Shown here piece by piece: positions 48,526-63,629 of a DNA stretch of 64,000 nucleotides; positions within the stretch are counted from its first letter, which is position 1, and every line of letters begins with the position of its first letter. Origin of the DNA: Circinella minor (Eukaryota > Mucoromycota > Mucoromycetes > Mucorales > Lichtheimiaceae); assembly GCA_016758965.1 (NCBI GenBank), contig JAEPRB010000039.1, positions 62,001 to 126,000 on the forward strand, read 5' to 3'. Made by a program: the position numbers and the translations under genes. Under the pieces are notes generated by a model. It did no database searches. It was not told the origin of the DNA and worked only from the letters and a program-made list of their open reading frames with translations.

Positions 48526-49893
48526 AACTTACCAAAAGAACTGAAACATGTGGAGTGCAAACCAACCGTATAAGATGATTGTAAAACCGAATATATTCTT
48601 TGGTAACTTGTAATTCATCATCCAATATATCGAGTTCAATAAAATTACATCCATTTTTGACTCGATAATCCATCCTAGATTCAAAAAATATATCAAACGT
48701 TCGATTTGACATTTCCAAGGATAATCGATGTCGTTCATAAAGAGCACTTTCCACAGCTGTCATTTCCCCCTTATGATATGGTCCATTTAAGAATTCATCA
48801 CAAATTAAAAGGGCCACCGTCGTCAATCGTCTTGCTTCAATATAATTGAGTGTGACATCCATTAAATAAAGCTGTAAAAAACTGGTGGTCATGACAATTT
48901 CAAGTCCATATTGGACTGGATCGTCATACATGTCAAATAGAATTTGTTTGCAACGATAACAACAGAGCTCGGCCAGCATCCGACGTTCCATGGTAGAGTA
49001 GCGGGTCACTTGAGGCAAGGTTACTAAAGCATCCACACACATAGATAAGATCACTGGGTTTGTTAATGGATCTTTCAATTCGTTATAGTATTTCTGGAAC
49101 GTTGGGATATGTAAAAACCCATTATAGGGTATCTTATGTTCGAGATAGAGCGGGACAAGATATTCAATAACAGACCGATAATCCATTAAGGGGCATGGAA
49201 ATCCGTCCCTCTCGATGTTATCGCCTTCGTTTTTGCTAGTTCTGCTGCTTCTATCGTCGTTGTTACTGGTTTGGTGTTGATAGTGTTTCTTAGTATAATA
49301 TAAAGCTCGTTGTTTTTGTATTGCATTACGTTGAATAACGACGCCCGAAATAATTGGGATACTAAATGAGGTACTTTCGAATAATATCGATGTATTTTTA
49401 TTGTTGAATAAATCAGAAAACGGAGATAAGTAACGCAATGAAGCTTCTGTATACATTTTCATTTCGTCAATCGATTGAATAGTCGTTCCGAGTCGAAGAC
49501 ATCCGTTAACAATACTAAGTTGCCATTCATGTTGCCCATTTGACGGTTTACCTAAGGAATGACATTCAGTTGATGCAGTTGTCATGGATTCCATTTTCTG
49601 TAATTCAAGTTCAAGTTGTTGTACTTCTTGAATCCATTCCCCGACTTGTTCCTCGCCATCCTGTGGCATAAGTTCTTCATGTTCTCGAGCAATCTTTTTT
49701 TCATCGGTTGGAACGCATTCAATGTCAAGTTTTGTACATCGGTTACATTTAAGCTCATTCTCTTCCCAGACACATTTTCGTCTACGAAGTCGACATACTT
49801 TTTTTTTTTTGGTTTAGTGAGAAACGAATCTTTTTACTTTTGATCATTGATATTATTATGCAGTGTACCTTTACATGGACTAGTCGGCTGCAT
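47496..49893 (-). CDS. Zn2Cys6 fungal transcription factor B (paralogue of A)
   Basis: Exons 49893-49869, 49797-48533, 48381-47943 and 47854-47496 give 695 aa. The zinc cluster is at residues 7-32 or so: PCK from exon 1 joins VCRLRRRKCVW, then KCNRCTKLDIEC, with a normal 8-residue Cys3-Cys4 loop. After a short linker, the regulatory region matches factor A stretch by stretch: EWQLSIVNGCLRLGTTI, ASLRYLSPFSDLF, YNGFLHIPTFQKYY, PGSAQLSDIIMTSLNQLDQ. All three introns occupy the same positions and phases as in A (24388-26802, opposite strand), so A and B are duplicates of one gene. Intron 2 contains an A run of 31 nt (T run at 48494-48524 on the plus strand) close to its donor. Target genes unknown. 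Confidence 0.92.
48494..48524. repeat. 31-nt T homopolymer within an intron of factor B
   Basis: An uninterrupted run of 31 T on the plus strand, which is an A run in the factor B transcript, starting eight bases after the GTAAGT donor of intron 2. Such runs vary in length between strains and between sequence reads. Confidence 0.9.
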
Positions 49894-53501
<3,608 letters not shown>

Positions 53502-54388
53502 AAAAAGAAGAGGAATAGAAAAAAAAAACATGTAGAATCTAATCACGAAAACCTGTTACTTTATATAAACATCAACTTTTAATAGACCCTACTATATATA
53601 ATATAAATTTTTAACCCATTTTTTTTTCCAAAAAAAAAAATAACAATGTACTATTTAAACTTAATACACAATAGTAATGAATCTTAAAAAAATGTGGGGC
53701 GATGGAAGATCGATACCTAATTTGGAACGTCGATCTGTCACCTCCTTATCTACAGCTGTTTTGACTTTCATTTTGCATTAAAAGTGTCTGTGTAATGTTG
53801 CACTTGTCAAAATAGAAATATTTTTTATAGGAAGATGATGCTCCATTTTATGAGCTATAATACATATTATTTCTATATATATACGGATCTATATACCATC
53901 TGACATAGTTATATATGAGAAGAAACGCACTGTAACTTGCTTGCGGAAGCTAGAAGTGATTATACTATAGTCACGACATGCAGAGAATGCGTATTTACAA
54001 AAAAAATTATACTGTAGATCAAGTCATATTTTGAATTTAACATATACTTGGCATTACATTCCTTACTTTTATAAAAAAAAAAAAGCTGTTCGCAGCGGGT
54101 CTTACAAACTGATTTCAAACTTGTAGATAGTAGCATATTTTTTGTTAAGAATAAAATTTGTTTTTATATAGGTTATATATATATGACAAACCAAAAAAAA
54201 AAAAAAGATCAAGGCAAGTTAGTAAACAAAACAGGAGAAAACAAAGGGAAGGAGATAAAAAACAAAAGGATAAAGGAACAAAAAAAAAAGAGGGAGAGAG
54301 AGGGAACTACACGTTTGATAATAATTATCCAACCAAAAGGCATTTTTAAAAAAACTCCCCTTCCGTAACATAACTAAAACTATCTAAC
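53502..54388. other. 887-bp convergent spacer between TAH18 and MYND genes
   Basis: No gene is supported; AT-rich with A runs. A purine-rich tract lies at about 54190-54300. Confidence 0.6.
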
Positions 54389-55909
54389 TTATTTCTGCTC
54401 TTGTGCCTTTTTACATGCAAGCTTGTGGCATGCCTTATAATCCTTAACTTGACAGTCACGAGAACAATACCAAATGCTCTTACATCCACCACAGCAAAGC
54501 AATGATTTTTCTGGTTGATCCTTCAAATGCTTAGCACCACAGTTAGAGCATTGTTCTGGGCTTGCTGGATAAGGCGAGTTAAGAATACCAGCTTGAATCA
54601 ATTGTTCAATCTTGTTATTGTATTGCTTGGAAGGCATAGCATCGAATACAATTTTACGGGCATCATCGGGAGTTTCATGCAATTGCACAGCTTGACGTTT
54701 GATATCACTCATACCTGTATTAGTACCATACAGGTACTTGAATCGGGTTTCAGAGTCTCTTGCTTTCTTGTACATTTCGTGTGCTTCAGATTTGCGTCCC
54801 TTCTCTTGAAGAAGAATGGAAAGGGAATACAATGCATTGACATAGTCGGCGGTATCAGGGTGACCACGTTCAAGGTATTGCTTGAATCCCTTGATAGCTT
54901 GGTCACGGTCTTTCAAGTTCATATAAATGGATCCCAAAACACTGTATGCGACAGTGAATTTTGAGTCTTTTTGGAGACATTTTTCTAAATCCTTGAGCCC
55001 AATTCTAACGGTTTTGTTTTAGTTCCAGTCAGTATGTTGTCAAGATTTCAGTCACTCTTTCACCCTCCGTTCATAAAATCAAAATCCCTGAATCACTCTT
55101 CTCCATATTTTCCTGACCATCAGTTTCATAACACTTTTTTGTATGTGTGTGATTATTACCTAAGTTTGCCCAAAGAGAAGTAGCACGAAGCACGAAGGAA
55201 ATATACACGAGCTGGGAGATCATCGTATGTATTAATTGCAAGTGTAAGAGTTGTCAAGCTACAAATATATAAAATAAAAATAGTAACTATGAGAACCGTA
55301 TATAGATAAAGAAAATGGTCCCTGACAACAACAAATTACCATGGGAAAGAAAAAAACATACCAGTGTTGATATTGGCGCCCAACCAACAAAATCCAGGCA
55401 GAAAACAACAAGCTTTCTTTAATAAAGAAACCTTCTCTGTCAGCTTCAGCAACGTCCTTTAATAAGACCTTTTCATACTGTTGACCTAAAATCAATACGC
55501 GTTCAGACATGGGAGCAGCCTTGTCATCCAATAACCAAGCATTGACTAAAGTTTCTGCAGAAGTTTTGACATCTTCCTCATGTTGCAGAAGAATGTCTTC
55601 ATCCAAGGAACGTGGAATGGTCATACACAAGTCATAACCTTGGCGGAATAATTCCTTAGCTTTTTTATATCTCTTGACATCAGGATCCGTAGTTTCATTA
55701 GATTTGCCACGTGCTTCCAATAAATCGTAAGCAATGATTCGTTGACTACCTTCCAAGAAACGATCCTTGTATTCTCCTTCTTCACCTTCAGCACCAGTTT
55801 CAGTAGTAGCAACAGTGGTTTCTTCACCAGCTTTAGTTTCAACAACCTTCTTTTCAGGAACTTCTTTTTCTGTAGAAGGAGTAGGAGCAACAACAGCTTC
55901 GTTGGTCAT
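54389..55909 (-). CDS. TPR-repeat protein with C-terminal MYND zinc finger
   Basis: Exons 55909-55362, 55258-55160 and 55004-54389 give 420 aa. Residues 1-50 are acidic/Lys-rich and disordered. The middle is helical with TPR-like repeats: the KDLEKCLQKDSKFTVAYSVL unit, YMNLKDRDQAIKGFKQYLER and LYSLSILLQEKGRKSEAHEM. The last 45 residues form a MYND-type zinc finger: CSNCGAKHL, then CCGGCKSIWYCSRDCQVKDY and HKLAC, with the full Cys/His set. MYND fingers bind proline-rich peptides; TPRs bind partner proteins, so it is probably an adaptor. I cannot name an orthologue. The first exon is the more certain start, with ATG 55909 followed by an Ala/Pro/Thr-rich leader. Confidence 0.88.
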
Positions 55910-58900
55910 TTTTATTTATTTATGCAGTATGTATGTGGTTAGGGGAGAGAGAGAGAAAGAGAGAGAGAAAATAAAAGAAGAAAGGAGAGAGGAGAGAAGT
56001 TCTTCATGTCCAGCAGGTGTAGGTCTCAACTCATTAGAAACAATTTGACCAATCATAAGATGCCGTGCACCCCAGTTTGTTGTGCCGCACGCTTTGTTGT
56101 CAAAGCAACTTTTTTCCACACTTGTATAATATTATACCCGCCAATTTCATTAGACCGTAGCATTTTTTTTATGGAAAATGTTCCTATATTGGAAGAAATG
56201 TTACGCAAATTATTAGATATAAATATTTCTAGCACAGACAACTACTCCCCGCTCCCTATACCGTCTATTCTTTTAGTACTGTACTTGACATTATTATTAT
56301 TAATGACCAAATAAATATATAAACTACTCGTAATAATTACATTGTGCAACAATCAACGTGCTCCGAAAACAAGCTTGTAAAGATGATTCTATATAACACT
56401 TGTTTCCAAAATATCTTTTTCTTGTAATTTCAGTAATACTTTTTTAATCTTCCTTGATCTAATTTTCAAAATATGTTAAGCATATGATTCTAAGGTGTTG
56501 TAGAGTTTTAATTTTTGTAGTATGTCATGATGTTGATATTTTGAAAACAGGACATTTATGGAGAATCAAACAAGGAGGTGATCAAATCGCGGTAATAATG
56601 TTATAAACGAACATCATCCTCTTCTTTCTGTTCTTGCTTTCGTTCTCCTCCTCTCATCGGTTCTTGCATTCTGATTTAAAGCTGTTCAAGTTTTTTGTCT
56701 CGTAAATCAACCAGTAAAGTTTTACATCAATGAGGTGATTTAGTCGGGCAACACCATTGAATACATTGTCTTTTTGTTTTTCATATAAGATATCTTATCT
56801 CTCAGAATAATCTTCTTGTTGCTGTGGATGGCTATTAAAAGCCGTGCGTTCTTGCTATCTCTTCTCATACAAAACAAGTGAATTCAGTGGTGTTGGTAGT
56901 TGTTGTAGTATTGTAGGAAGATGTTGGTTCATCAGTCCACGATACCTTTTTTTTTACTTTTTACTTTTAGATTTGTTAATTGGTCCATTTTACATAAGAA
57001 AAAAGCCTCCCATTCAAATATGGTTGTTGCATAAAAATCATACTGATTCATTGTAATTGCATAAACTACAATTTATTGTAGCTTTCTCAATTAAAAGCGT
57101 TAAATGTCTAGCTGATCGACGTTCATGTATTCCAGTCACTGTTAATATTGTTTATCTTTATTGTAGTCGTCGATATATTATGTTGATTCCTTCTTATTGT
57201 TAATGTATCAGTACGTAGTGTGTAATGCAGTCTATATTCTATATGCCTAAACTCAATCAATTCGGGTTAATGATCTTATAGTTCTGATAAAATATTAGCC
57301 CCAAATCTCCTAGAACCAGTGGATAAATATGTAATGAACGAAGAAACAGGAGTGCTATTGTTTCTATGAGTAGAGCATGAGTAGAGAAAAATAAACAATA
57401 TAAATATATTTTTGTTAATGGAAGGTTGTTTGGTACGTTGATTCCATTTAAAGTATCTGCTTCAAGCTTTCAAACACGACATCTGAGTGAGATGATTTCG
57501 GATTAATTAAATACGTAAAATCTTCCTTTCTACAGGAATAGATTTAATGTTTTTCTTGACAACTTTATTATATCTAATTAGGCTAGTATCGTATCTTTGA
57601 TATACATTACAGTAATTGATAACAAGTCATTCTGGTTTGATATACTTTTTTACATATTAAGTCATTTTTATTAGCAATTGTCCTTATTTTTATGCTTATT
57701 TCTAAAGTAATACAGTTAAATATGTAATTCACCACCATATGTTGTTAGTAACAAAATTTCCAGAATAGTCAACCAATGTTTTCTAAGGCAATCGCTTGGC
57801 TATAAATCAATTTGTTTCTGTTCATTATTATAATGTTAAACACGAGCTGAAAATATAATAAGACATCCCAAATCAAGGTAAGACCATGACAGTTGATGCA
57901 AATCTTTTCAAGAATTATATGCCTAAATCCTAGTCCGACACTCTGTACGTACAATGTAATCAATCTTCTACTTAATTTGTTGTTTTGTCATATCACGTTC
58001 TGTTGTAAAAGCACAAATGTCTTGATTTTGGAATAGCTGTTATACCATGTTGTTTTAATACTGAAAGTCATTGTTTTTAGCTTTCTCGAAATGCATAGAG
58101 TTCTGCAATCATTTGAACGTTTTGAATTGTTTTGAATTTTTATAAAATGCTGTTCTATATCTTTGACCATATGTTTCTATGTTTTTGTATTTCTTCTCCT
58201 TTAACTAATAACAACTACTTGCTTTGTTTATGACCGTTAGTTTTAAACATATTAAAGTGTTATCCCGTCATTTAGGTTATGCAATGTCAAATGGTCTTAT
58301 GGTACGTATAATGATCAAAACATCTCATTTACAAAAAAATAACTATCAATATTTTCTCAAAACGATGAGCTTTTCAAGCTATTTTAATCAAATACGGGCG
58401 TATGTACAATACATTTTTTTTTGCTGCAGCTGATATTTTCGAACGGAATGACTTTCTATTTGTCTCAATGTTTATAGCACTTCAAATTGTGATACATTAA
58501 CCAACATTTTTCAACCATTCAAATTAAAGTGTCTACGTATACATTTGTATGAACAAAATAATCAAATAACTGCTTTTATTTCTTGATAAACATATGTTTG
58601 CTTTTTTTTTTCTTTTCTTATTGAAAACGATGCCCTGTGCGTCCATTATTTTATTGTAACTTCTTACCAACATGCATACAACGAAGGTAGTAACTATTGT
58701 AGTGACTAAGTTAGTACAGAGCGTGATTCTTTCAACAGATAACAATTATAAGATCCGATTACGTATTATATCTTTGAACTAAATTACCCATTCTTTTCAA
58801 CAAAATAAGACATAGGGTTAATACCAGCTAAAAGCAACAAGAGGGTATATGTCGTTGGGAATTGTCTTATCAAACCTCAAAAAGTAATGCAGTACTTCGC

Positions 58901-60612
58901 ACCTGCGAAAAAGTCATCAACGAGCGTTTTTCTGCCAGAAGCGTCTCAGAATAGATTGTGGGCGAGTTTACGTACTGTGAATGGTGAAATTGTCAAAACG
59001 TTTTAAATCTACAATATGTATGATATAAGAAATAAAACCTTGTATTCGGACCCTTTACTGTACGTTTGTAGTTGTAGTTGAACCCTTAAATGGGCGAACC
59101 TTTTCAATTTTTTACCCTCTAAGATGCATCTGTGACGCATAAAAAAGCCATGTGCAGAACAACACAACCTAACTTCAAGAGAGCAGTTTAAGTATAAATT
59201 ATAGATTGTTTGTAGTACTACATAATTCGAGTATCAAAGAGTAATATCATAATAGTGATGACGCTTTTTTTGTTAGATAAATCATATTACAGAACTAGGT
59301 AACTCTATTATGAAATTGGATTGAGATCTTCAGGGTTTTTAAATTTTTGTGACACAATTGTACTAATAATTAGTAATAATAAAATATTAATATTGATGGT
59401 CTTCTGAAGCAACATTAATAACAACAACAGTGAAACGAAAAAAAAAAGAACAAGAATTGGAAGAAAAGAAAAAATATTATTACCGTGGATGGGTATTTGG
59501 CTGATGAAGACGACCTTATTTATTAATTATATACATGTACATGTTCAGATTTTTTTTTTAAAAAAAATGGCGAAACGTAAAATAAATTAGTGCGTACGTA
59601 GTTAGGCTCATCTTATTATTACTTCGTGTAATTGACTGACAATTTTTGTTATTATTGTTCGACTCTCTCTTGATAATGCTAACTCTTCGAGGTTTTTGTT
59701 CACGACTAGGATTGTAGACAAGATAGTATAAATTATATACCTAAAAATAACCATCCACTCGTTTTTACATATTTACCTCTTTTTATGTATTTATACACGA
59801 TGCTGCTACGACGAATGCTATTATCAGTGATCAGATAAAACAAATATCTTCGAAGTATGGGCATTATCATTACTTCTAGTTTATGTATACGGTACATAAA
59901 ATGACATTCTCTTAATATTTACCACGTATTGATAAGAGATCTTTATTGTTTTTTCTTTAATACCATTCTCATAAATATAATTTATTTACTAATGTTTTTT
60001 TTTTTGAAAATAAAAAATACATCATTGGCGGTACGTATTGATAGTTTAATCTAGACCACGAGGGTCCTCTTACACGAGGTTAATACTAAATAGGAAAATG
60101 ATACGCTTCAGAATAAACTTAAAATTTTTGTTTGATTATTTATACCTATAAAATTTAGATAAAAATAAAGCAACCCATCAACTTGCCGAATCAACAAAAA
60201 AAGAAATGTTTGATTTAAAATAATTGAAAAGATGTTATCGCTCTCACATTAACAAGAGGGACTCATTTGCACTAGTAAATATATGCCACCATCAATAAAG
60301 ATGCAACAGGTAGTAATATAGATTTACTGATAGCGTAATATCATCGTTTTGAATTCCTAAATAGTATTACTAGCTCCTTTTTTTTTTGTCTGATAAAAAA
60401 AAGGTGGGGGAGTCTGGAGTGTTCGACTTATGTGTGACAACGGAAAAGTCATTTTGGCGTTGGGGGGATCTTTTGATTGGTGATGTGTTTTTCGTGATTG
60501 CAGGAAATCTAAATCAAATTTCGTCACCAAAAAAGGACTTGCCAAATTGTGATTTATGCGGCGTAGCTAAAAATTCAGTGTTGGCAGTTTCTGGCGGAAA
60601 CTATGGTTTATA
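55910..60612. other. 4.7-kb gene-poor region with decayed coding relics
   Basis: No intact gene. Short coding-like stretches, broken by stops and shifts, occur at about 57284-57369 (PNLLEPVDKYVMNEETGVLL), 58224-58390 and 58809-59006. Base and codon texture there is more gene-like than the surrounding AT-rich DNA. I read the region as decayed mobile-element or gene remains but cannot name the family. Confidence 0.45.
58809..59006 (+). pseudogene. coding-like relic, 65 codons, unknown family
   Basis: An open frame preceded by an AG acceptor-like dinucleotide and ending in TAA. It reads VYVVGNCLIKPQKVMQYFAP and later PEASQNRLWASLRTVNGEIV, a non-repetitive composition unlike random AT-rich DNA. 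The first ATG would be at 58887 (39 aa). It could be the last exon of a decayed gene or transposon. I do not recognise the family. Confidence 0.3.
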
Positions 60613-61251
60613 GGGTTTCCACAGTCGGAAACTGGCGGAAATGTATAACATTATAGGGTTGCCATCAGTAGACATAAATATGATACATCATATTAAATAA
60701 AAGTAATTTGGTGTATTTATATTTTTTTAATGTATTATATCTGTTACTATTATTATTATAGCGTTATAATATATGGTCCACAACAGGAACTATGGAAATA
60801 TATAGTATAATAACGCAGAAATGACAATAATGTTTTTTTTTAAAAACACTGGTTTTGCATTGATATATAGAGATGCTGCGCAAGCAAATAATAGCTTCAA
60901 CATAAATATTGCGCGTTGTTCAGTATATTGGCTCCACAGGTTAAAGCCCGACATCGACTGTCAATGCACAAGAGCTAAATTTATCAGTTACATGACCTAT
61001 TCAGAGGAATAGGATTTTTATGTAGACAAACCTAGACTTTAGAGATAACAATGAGGCTCACTCAGCAAAAGTAAAATAGACATTAGAATATCTTTTTTCA
61101 TAACTTAAATATAAATATATACTCTCACTCTATCTCTCTTTTTATTATTATTTTAATGAAACTTTTCATTTCATATTTCCATAAACGTATTGATTGAATG
61201 AAAAAAGGTTTCCGCCATAGGCTTCCGCCTTTTCCGCTATGGCGGAAACCC
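60613..61251. mobile_element. small non-autonomous DNA transposon (MITE-like) with imperfect TIRs
   Basis: The left end reads GGGTTTCC, then CGGAAA and GGCGGAA by 60640. The right end, read on the opposite strand from 61251, gives GGGTTTCC, then CGGAAA and GGCGGAA with the same spacing, so the ends are imperfect inverted repeats of about 30 bp. The 640-bp interior is AT-rich with no transposase. I see no clean target duplication. An additional GGCGGAAACTATGG lies just outside the left end at 60593. Confidence 0.5.
61207..61250. repeat. 44-bp perfect-arm palindrome within the right TIR
   Basis: GGTTTCCGCCATAG at 61207-61220 is followed after 16 nt by its exact reverse complement CTATGGCGGAAACC at 61237-61250. 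The 16-nt spacer repeats the TTCCGCC motif. Confidence 0.85.
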
Positions 61252-61559
61252 ACCACCTAAAATCAATTCATCAATTTTTTTTTGAGGAACTTCGCTAAAA
61301 ATCACCACACTTTTTTTTTTTCTTGTAACTTATATTTTTTTCGCCTTTTTTTTCTTGTTATTTATTACTTTCCTTTCCCTGATGCTTTAAATAAGTTGTT
61401 CAAGAAAGTATTTGTAAAAATAATTTTTGTCTTGACGACTTTTGATTTTTCTTTTAAAAATTGACTTAGTGATTTTTTTTCTTTCCACCCCTCATCTGAA
61501 CTCCAAAACAATTTAGTGACTTGATTTTATAAGGACTTTCTGGTCATCCTCTTTCGCCT
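61252..61559. other. 308-bp stretch before LINE ORF1, probable LINE 5' untranslated region
   Basis: No gene. AT- and T-rich DNA between the right TIR of the small transposon and the ORF1 ATG; at least its right part is probably LINE 5' UTR, but the LINE boundary cannot be placed. Confidence 0.45.
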
Positions 61560-63014
61560 ATGAGTCACAAAAAACGTCCTCGTACGCAACTTAACCAAAA
61601 ACATCAACATGCGAATAAGTCTTCTCCTGACAATCGCCCTAAAACTATTACTCCTATTATCAAGAGTATTCGTCGCTCAATTTTTACACCAGGGTCTCAC
61701 CAGCAACCTACTCAGGGATCATACATCCGTACTACTGATTATTTTCGATCCATTAATCCAAGTCTTTTTTTTGAAACGACTTCCATTACTAACAATCGCT
61801 CGATAATTCTTTCTGCCATTGCCAAACAATTCCCTGATACTCCTCCCCTCGGCGTGCAATTACGCTTCAAGGACAAACGAGTTGTTGTCGAAATCACGCC
61901 TTGTGACGACCTACAACGTAATACGTTATCAACAAAAGGTTTTATTCTTGAAGGTCAATCCATCATCGGTACCCCAGCTCTTCGCAAAGGATCCGGTTTT
62001 CTTATTGTCAATGTTTACGACCTACCACATTTACCAGAACATGAATTAGTTCTCACAATTCAACAAATGTTTCAACCCTATGGTCGCATTTTAGATATTA
62101 GTCTTTTCCTGTCAGCACCTCACCTTTTTTTTATAGGCCAAGGTTGTGTTACGCTTGATGTTACTGATTCTGATCAAACGTTAGCTACTCATACTTTACA
62201 CTTTCCTGGCATTGATCACGACATTCGCGCTTTCTGGAAAGGCTCACCACCTTACTGCCGCATTTGTCATGAAGACACTCATGAAAAGGCTGCTTGCCCT
62301 AAGGCTAAAGCTGGTCATTATAAAGCTTGCTCAGCTTGTGGCGGCTATGGTCGCTTTCATTCGGTCTCTTGTTTCCAACAACATAAACAAACCTCGCCTT
62401 ACCCCCAACAAACGGGTATTACAACATCCACTGTGGCACCATCTGTTAATACCGCCAAATTAAACATTCAAGGTCCTCTTTTGGATTCAACACCGCCACC
62501 ACCACCACCATCGCCATCGCCATCGCCATCGCCAGATATTGATGATGATATTAATCAAGAAAGTGAGGCCGAATACTCCTCACCGTCATCTTCACCTCAC
62601 GTCTTACCTCACATTATGGAGATTGATGTAGCTGAATCTCCCTCAGAGTTGGATGGCAACATATCTAATACTGCTGCTATACCTTCTGGTCTTAATTTAG
62701 ATGGTTACACAATCCCGCCGACTATAGATAATAATATAAGTATCACTCTCTATGAAACGACCGCTCTTACTAACAATTCTTCTACTACCAGTGAGGTAAC
62801 ATTACCCTCTGAGAATATTGCCACGCTTTCCCCCTCTAATTTTATAGGGACCGATTCGACCACCGCACCATCTCAAATAACAGAAAACAACTCGTCCATG
62901 TCCATTTTACAGACTGTTAATGTCACTGCTGCTAGACTGCTTGGCTCTACATATAACGAAAGTGGTATTCGCCGTAGCTCCCGACCATCAAAACCTAACC
63001 CCAAATATCAATGA
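61560..63014 (+). CDS. LINE ORF1 nucleic-acid-binding protein
   Basis: A 484-aa intact frame from ATG 61560. The first 60 residues are basic. Residues 85-220 look like an RRM-like fold typical of LINE ORF1s (VNVYDLPHLPEHELVLTIQQ, then FQPYGRILDISLFL). A zinc knuckle follows near 235: CRICHEDTHEKAAC fits CX2CX4HX4C, and a second Cys/His set, CSACGGYGRFHSVSC, comes after. The C-terminal half is Pro/Ser-rich with a PSPSPSPS repeat. The protein would coat LINE RNA during retrotransposition. Its base content is visibly richer in G and C than the host genes. The stop overlaps the ORF2 start as ATGA at 63011-63014. Confidence 0.88.
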   Translation: MSHKKRPRTQLNQKHQHANKSSPDNRPKTITPIIKSIRRSIFTPGSHQQPTQGSYIRTTDYFRSINPSLFFETTSITNNRSIILSAIAKQFPDTPPLGVQLRFKDKRVVVEITPCDDLQRNTLSTKGFILEGQSIIGTPALRKGSGFLIVNVYDLPHLPEHELVLTIQQMFQPYGRILDISLFLSAPHLFFIGQGCVTLDVTDSDQTLATHTLHFPGIDHDIRAFWKGSPPYCRICHEDTHEKAACPKAKAGHYKACSACGGYGRFHSVSCFQQHKQTSPYPQQTGITTSTVAPSVNTAKLNIQGPLLDSTPPPPPPSPSPSPSPDIDDDINQESEAEYSSPSSSPHVLPHIMEIDVAESPSELDGNISNTAAIPSGLNLDGYTIPPTIDNNISITLYETTALTNNSSTTSEVTLPSENIATLSPSNFIGTDSTTAPSQITENNSSMSILQTVNVTAARLLGSTYNESGIRRSSRPSKPNPKYQ

Positions 63015-63171
63015 AAAATATCAACATCAGAATAGGTACACTCAACTGTCGAGGTTTACCTAAGACAGAAGAGCCAGAACGTAGTAAACATTTTATTAGA
63101 TTTCTTCGTTCTCAATCACTTGATATTTTAACCCTACAAGAAACACATGCAGCTGACGAAGATCTCTAATC

Positions 63172-63176
63172 ACGCT
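63172..63176. repeat. 5-bp target-site duplication, left copy (right copy at 63630-63634)
   Basis: ACGCT directly before the LTR TG end, repeated exactly after the LTR CA end. This defines the LTR boundaries. Confidence 0.8.
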
Positions 63177-63629
63177 TGTTGTATTATAAGAACATTATCT
63201 CTTTATCCCAGATGAAATAAGAAATCATATTTAAAATACAGACGTGAACATAACTCAATTCTAAAAAGGAAACTGAGTAAAATCGCATAACGATGCCCTG
63301 CGCCTCGTCAACTTAAATTAAAGAATAAAAGAGAGTATCATGGCTAAGCCCAATATACTTCAGAACAGTAGCTATAGTAACCTTCTCAATATTAATGACT
63401 AATCCCAAGTACCCAACTTTAATATCAATCCCCTACATCATTCAATTAACCAAGCCCCATAACTCATAGAATAGAAAACATATAAATACGGGTTGTAAAT
63501 ATTATTTTAAAGAAATAACTTTATTTCTAGTTTTCAAATTATTATTAAAGATATATAACAAAGTCTCAAAGGATTTCATACCTTGTCTGTTTTTATTTCC
63601 TACTTTTATTAAAATAACCAAATATCACA
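63177..63629. mobile_element. solo LTR (453 bp) with 5-bp target-site duplication
   Basis: The element starts TGTTGTATTATAAG and ends ATATCACA, the TG...CA ends of an LTR. ACGCT flanks it on both sides (63172-63176 and 63630-63634), a 5-bp target duplication. It contains a TATA-like TATAAATA near 63481 and polyadenylation-like AT-rich DNA. No internal retroelement sequence is present, so it is a solo LTR left by recombination. The TGTTG start is common in Ty1/Copia LTRs, a hint only. It is inserted in LINE ORF2, so it is younger than the LINE copy. Confidence 0.85.

Noticed and set aside
54158..54368. Lys/Glu/Arg-rich frames before the MYND gene
   Set aside because: They translate a purine-rich tract in the 3' flank; low complexity in two frames at once.
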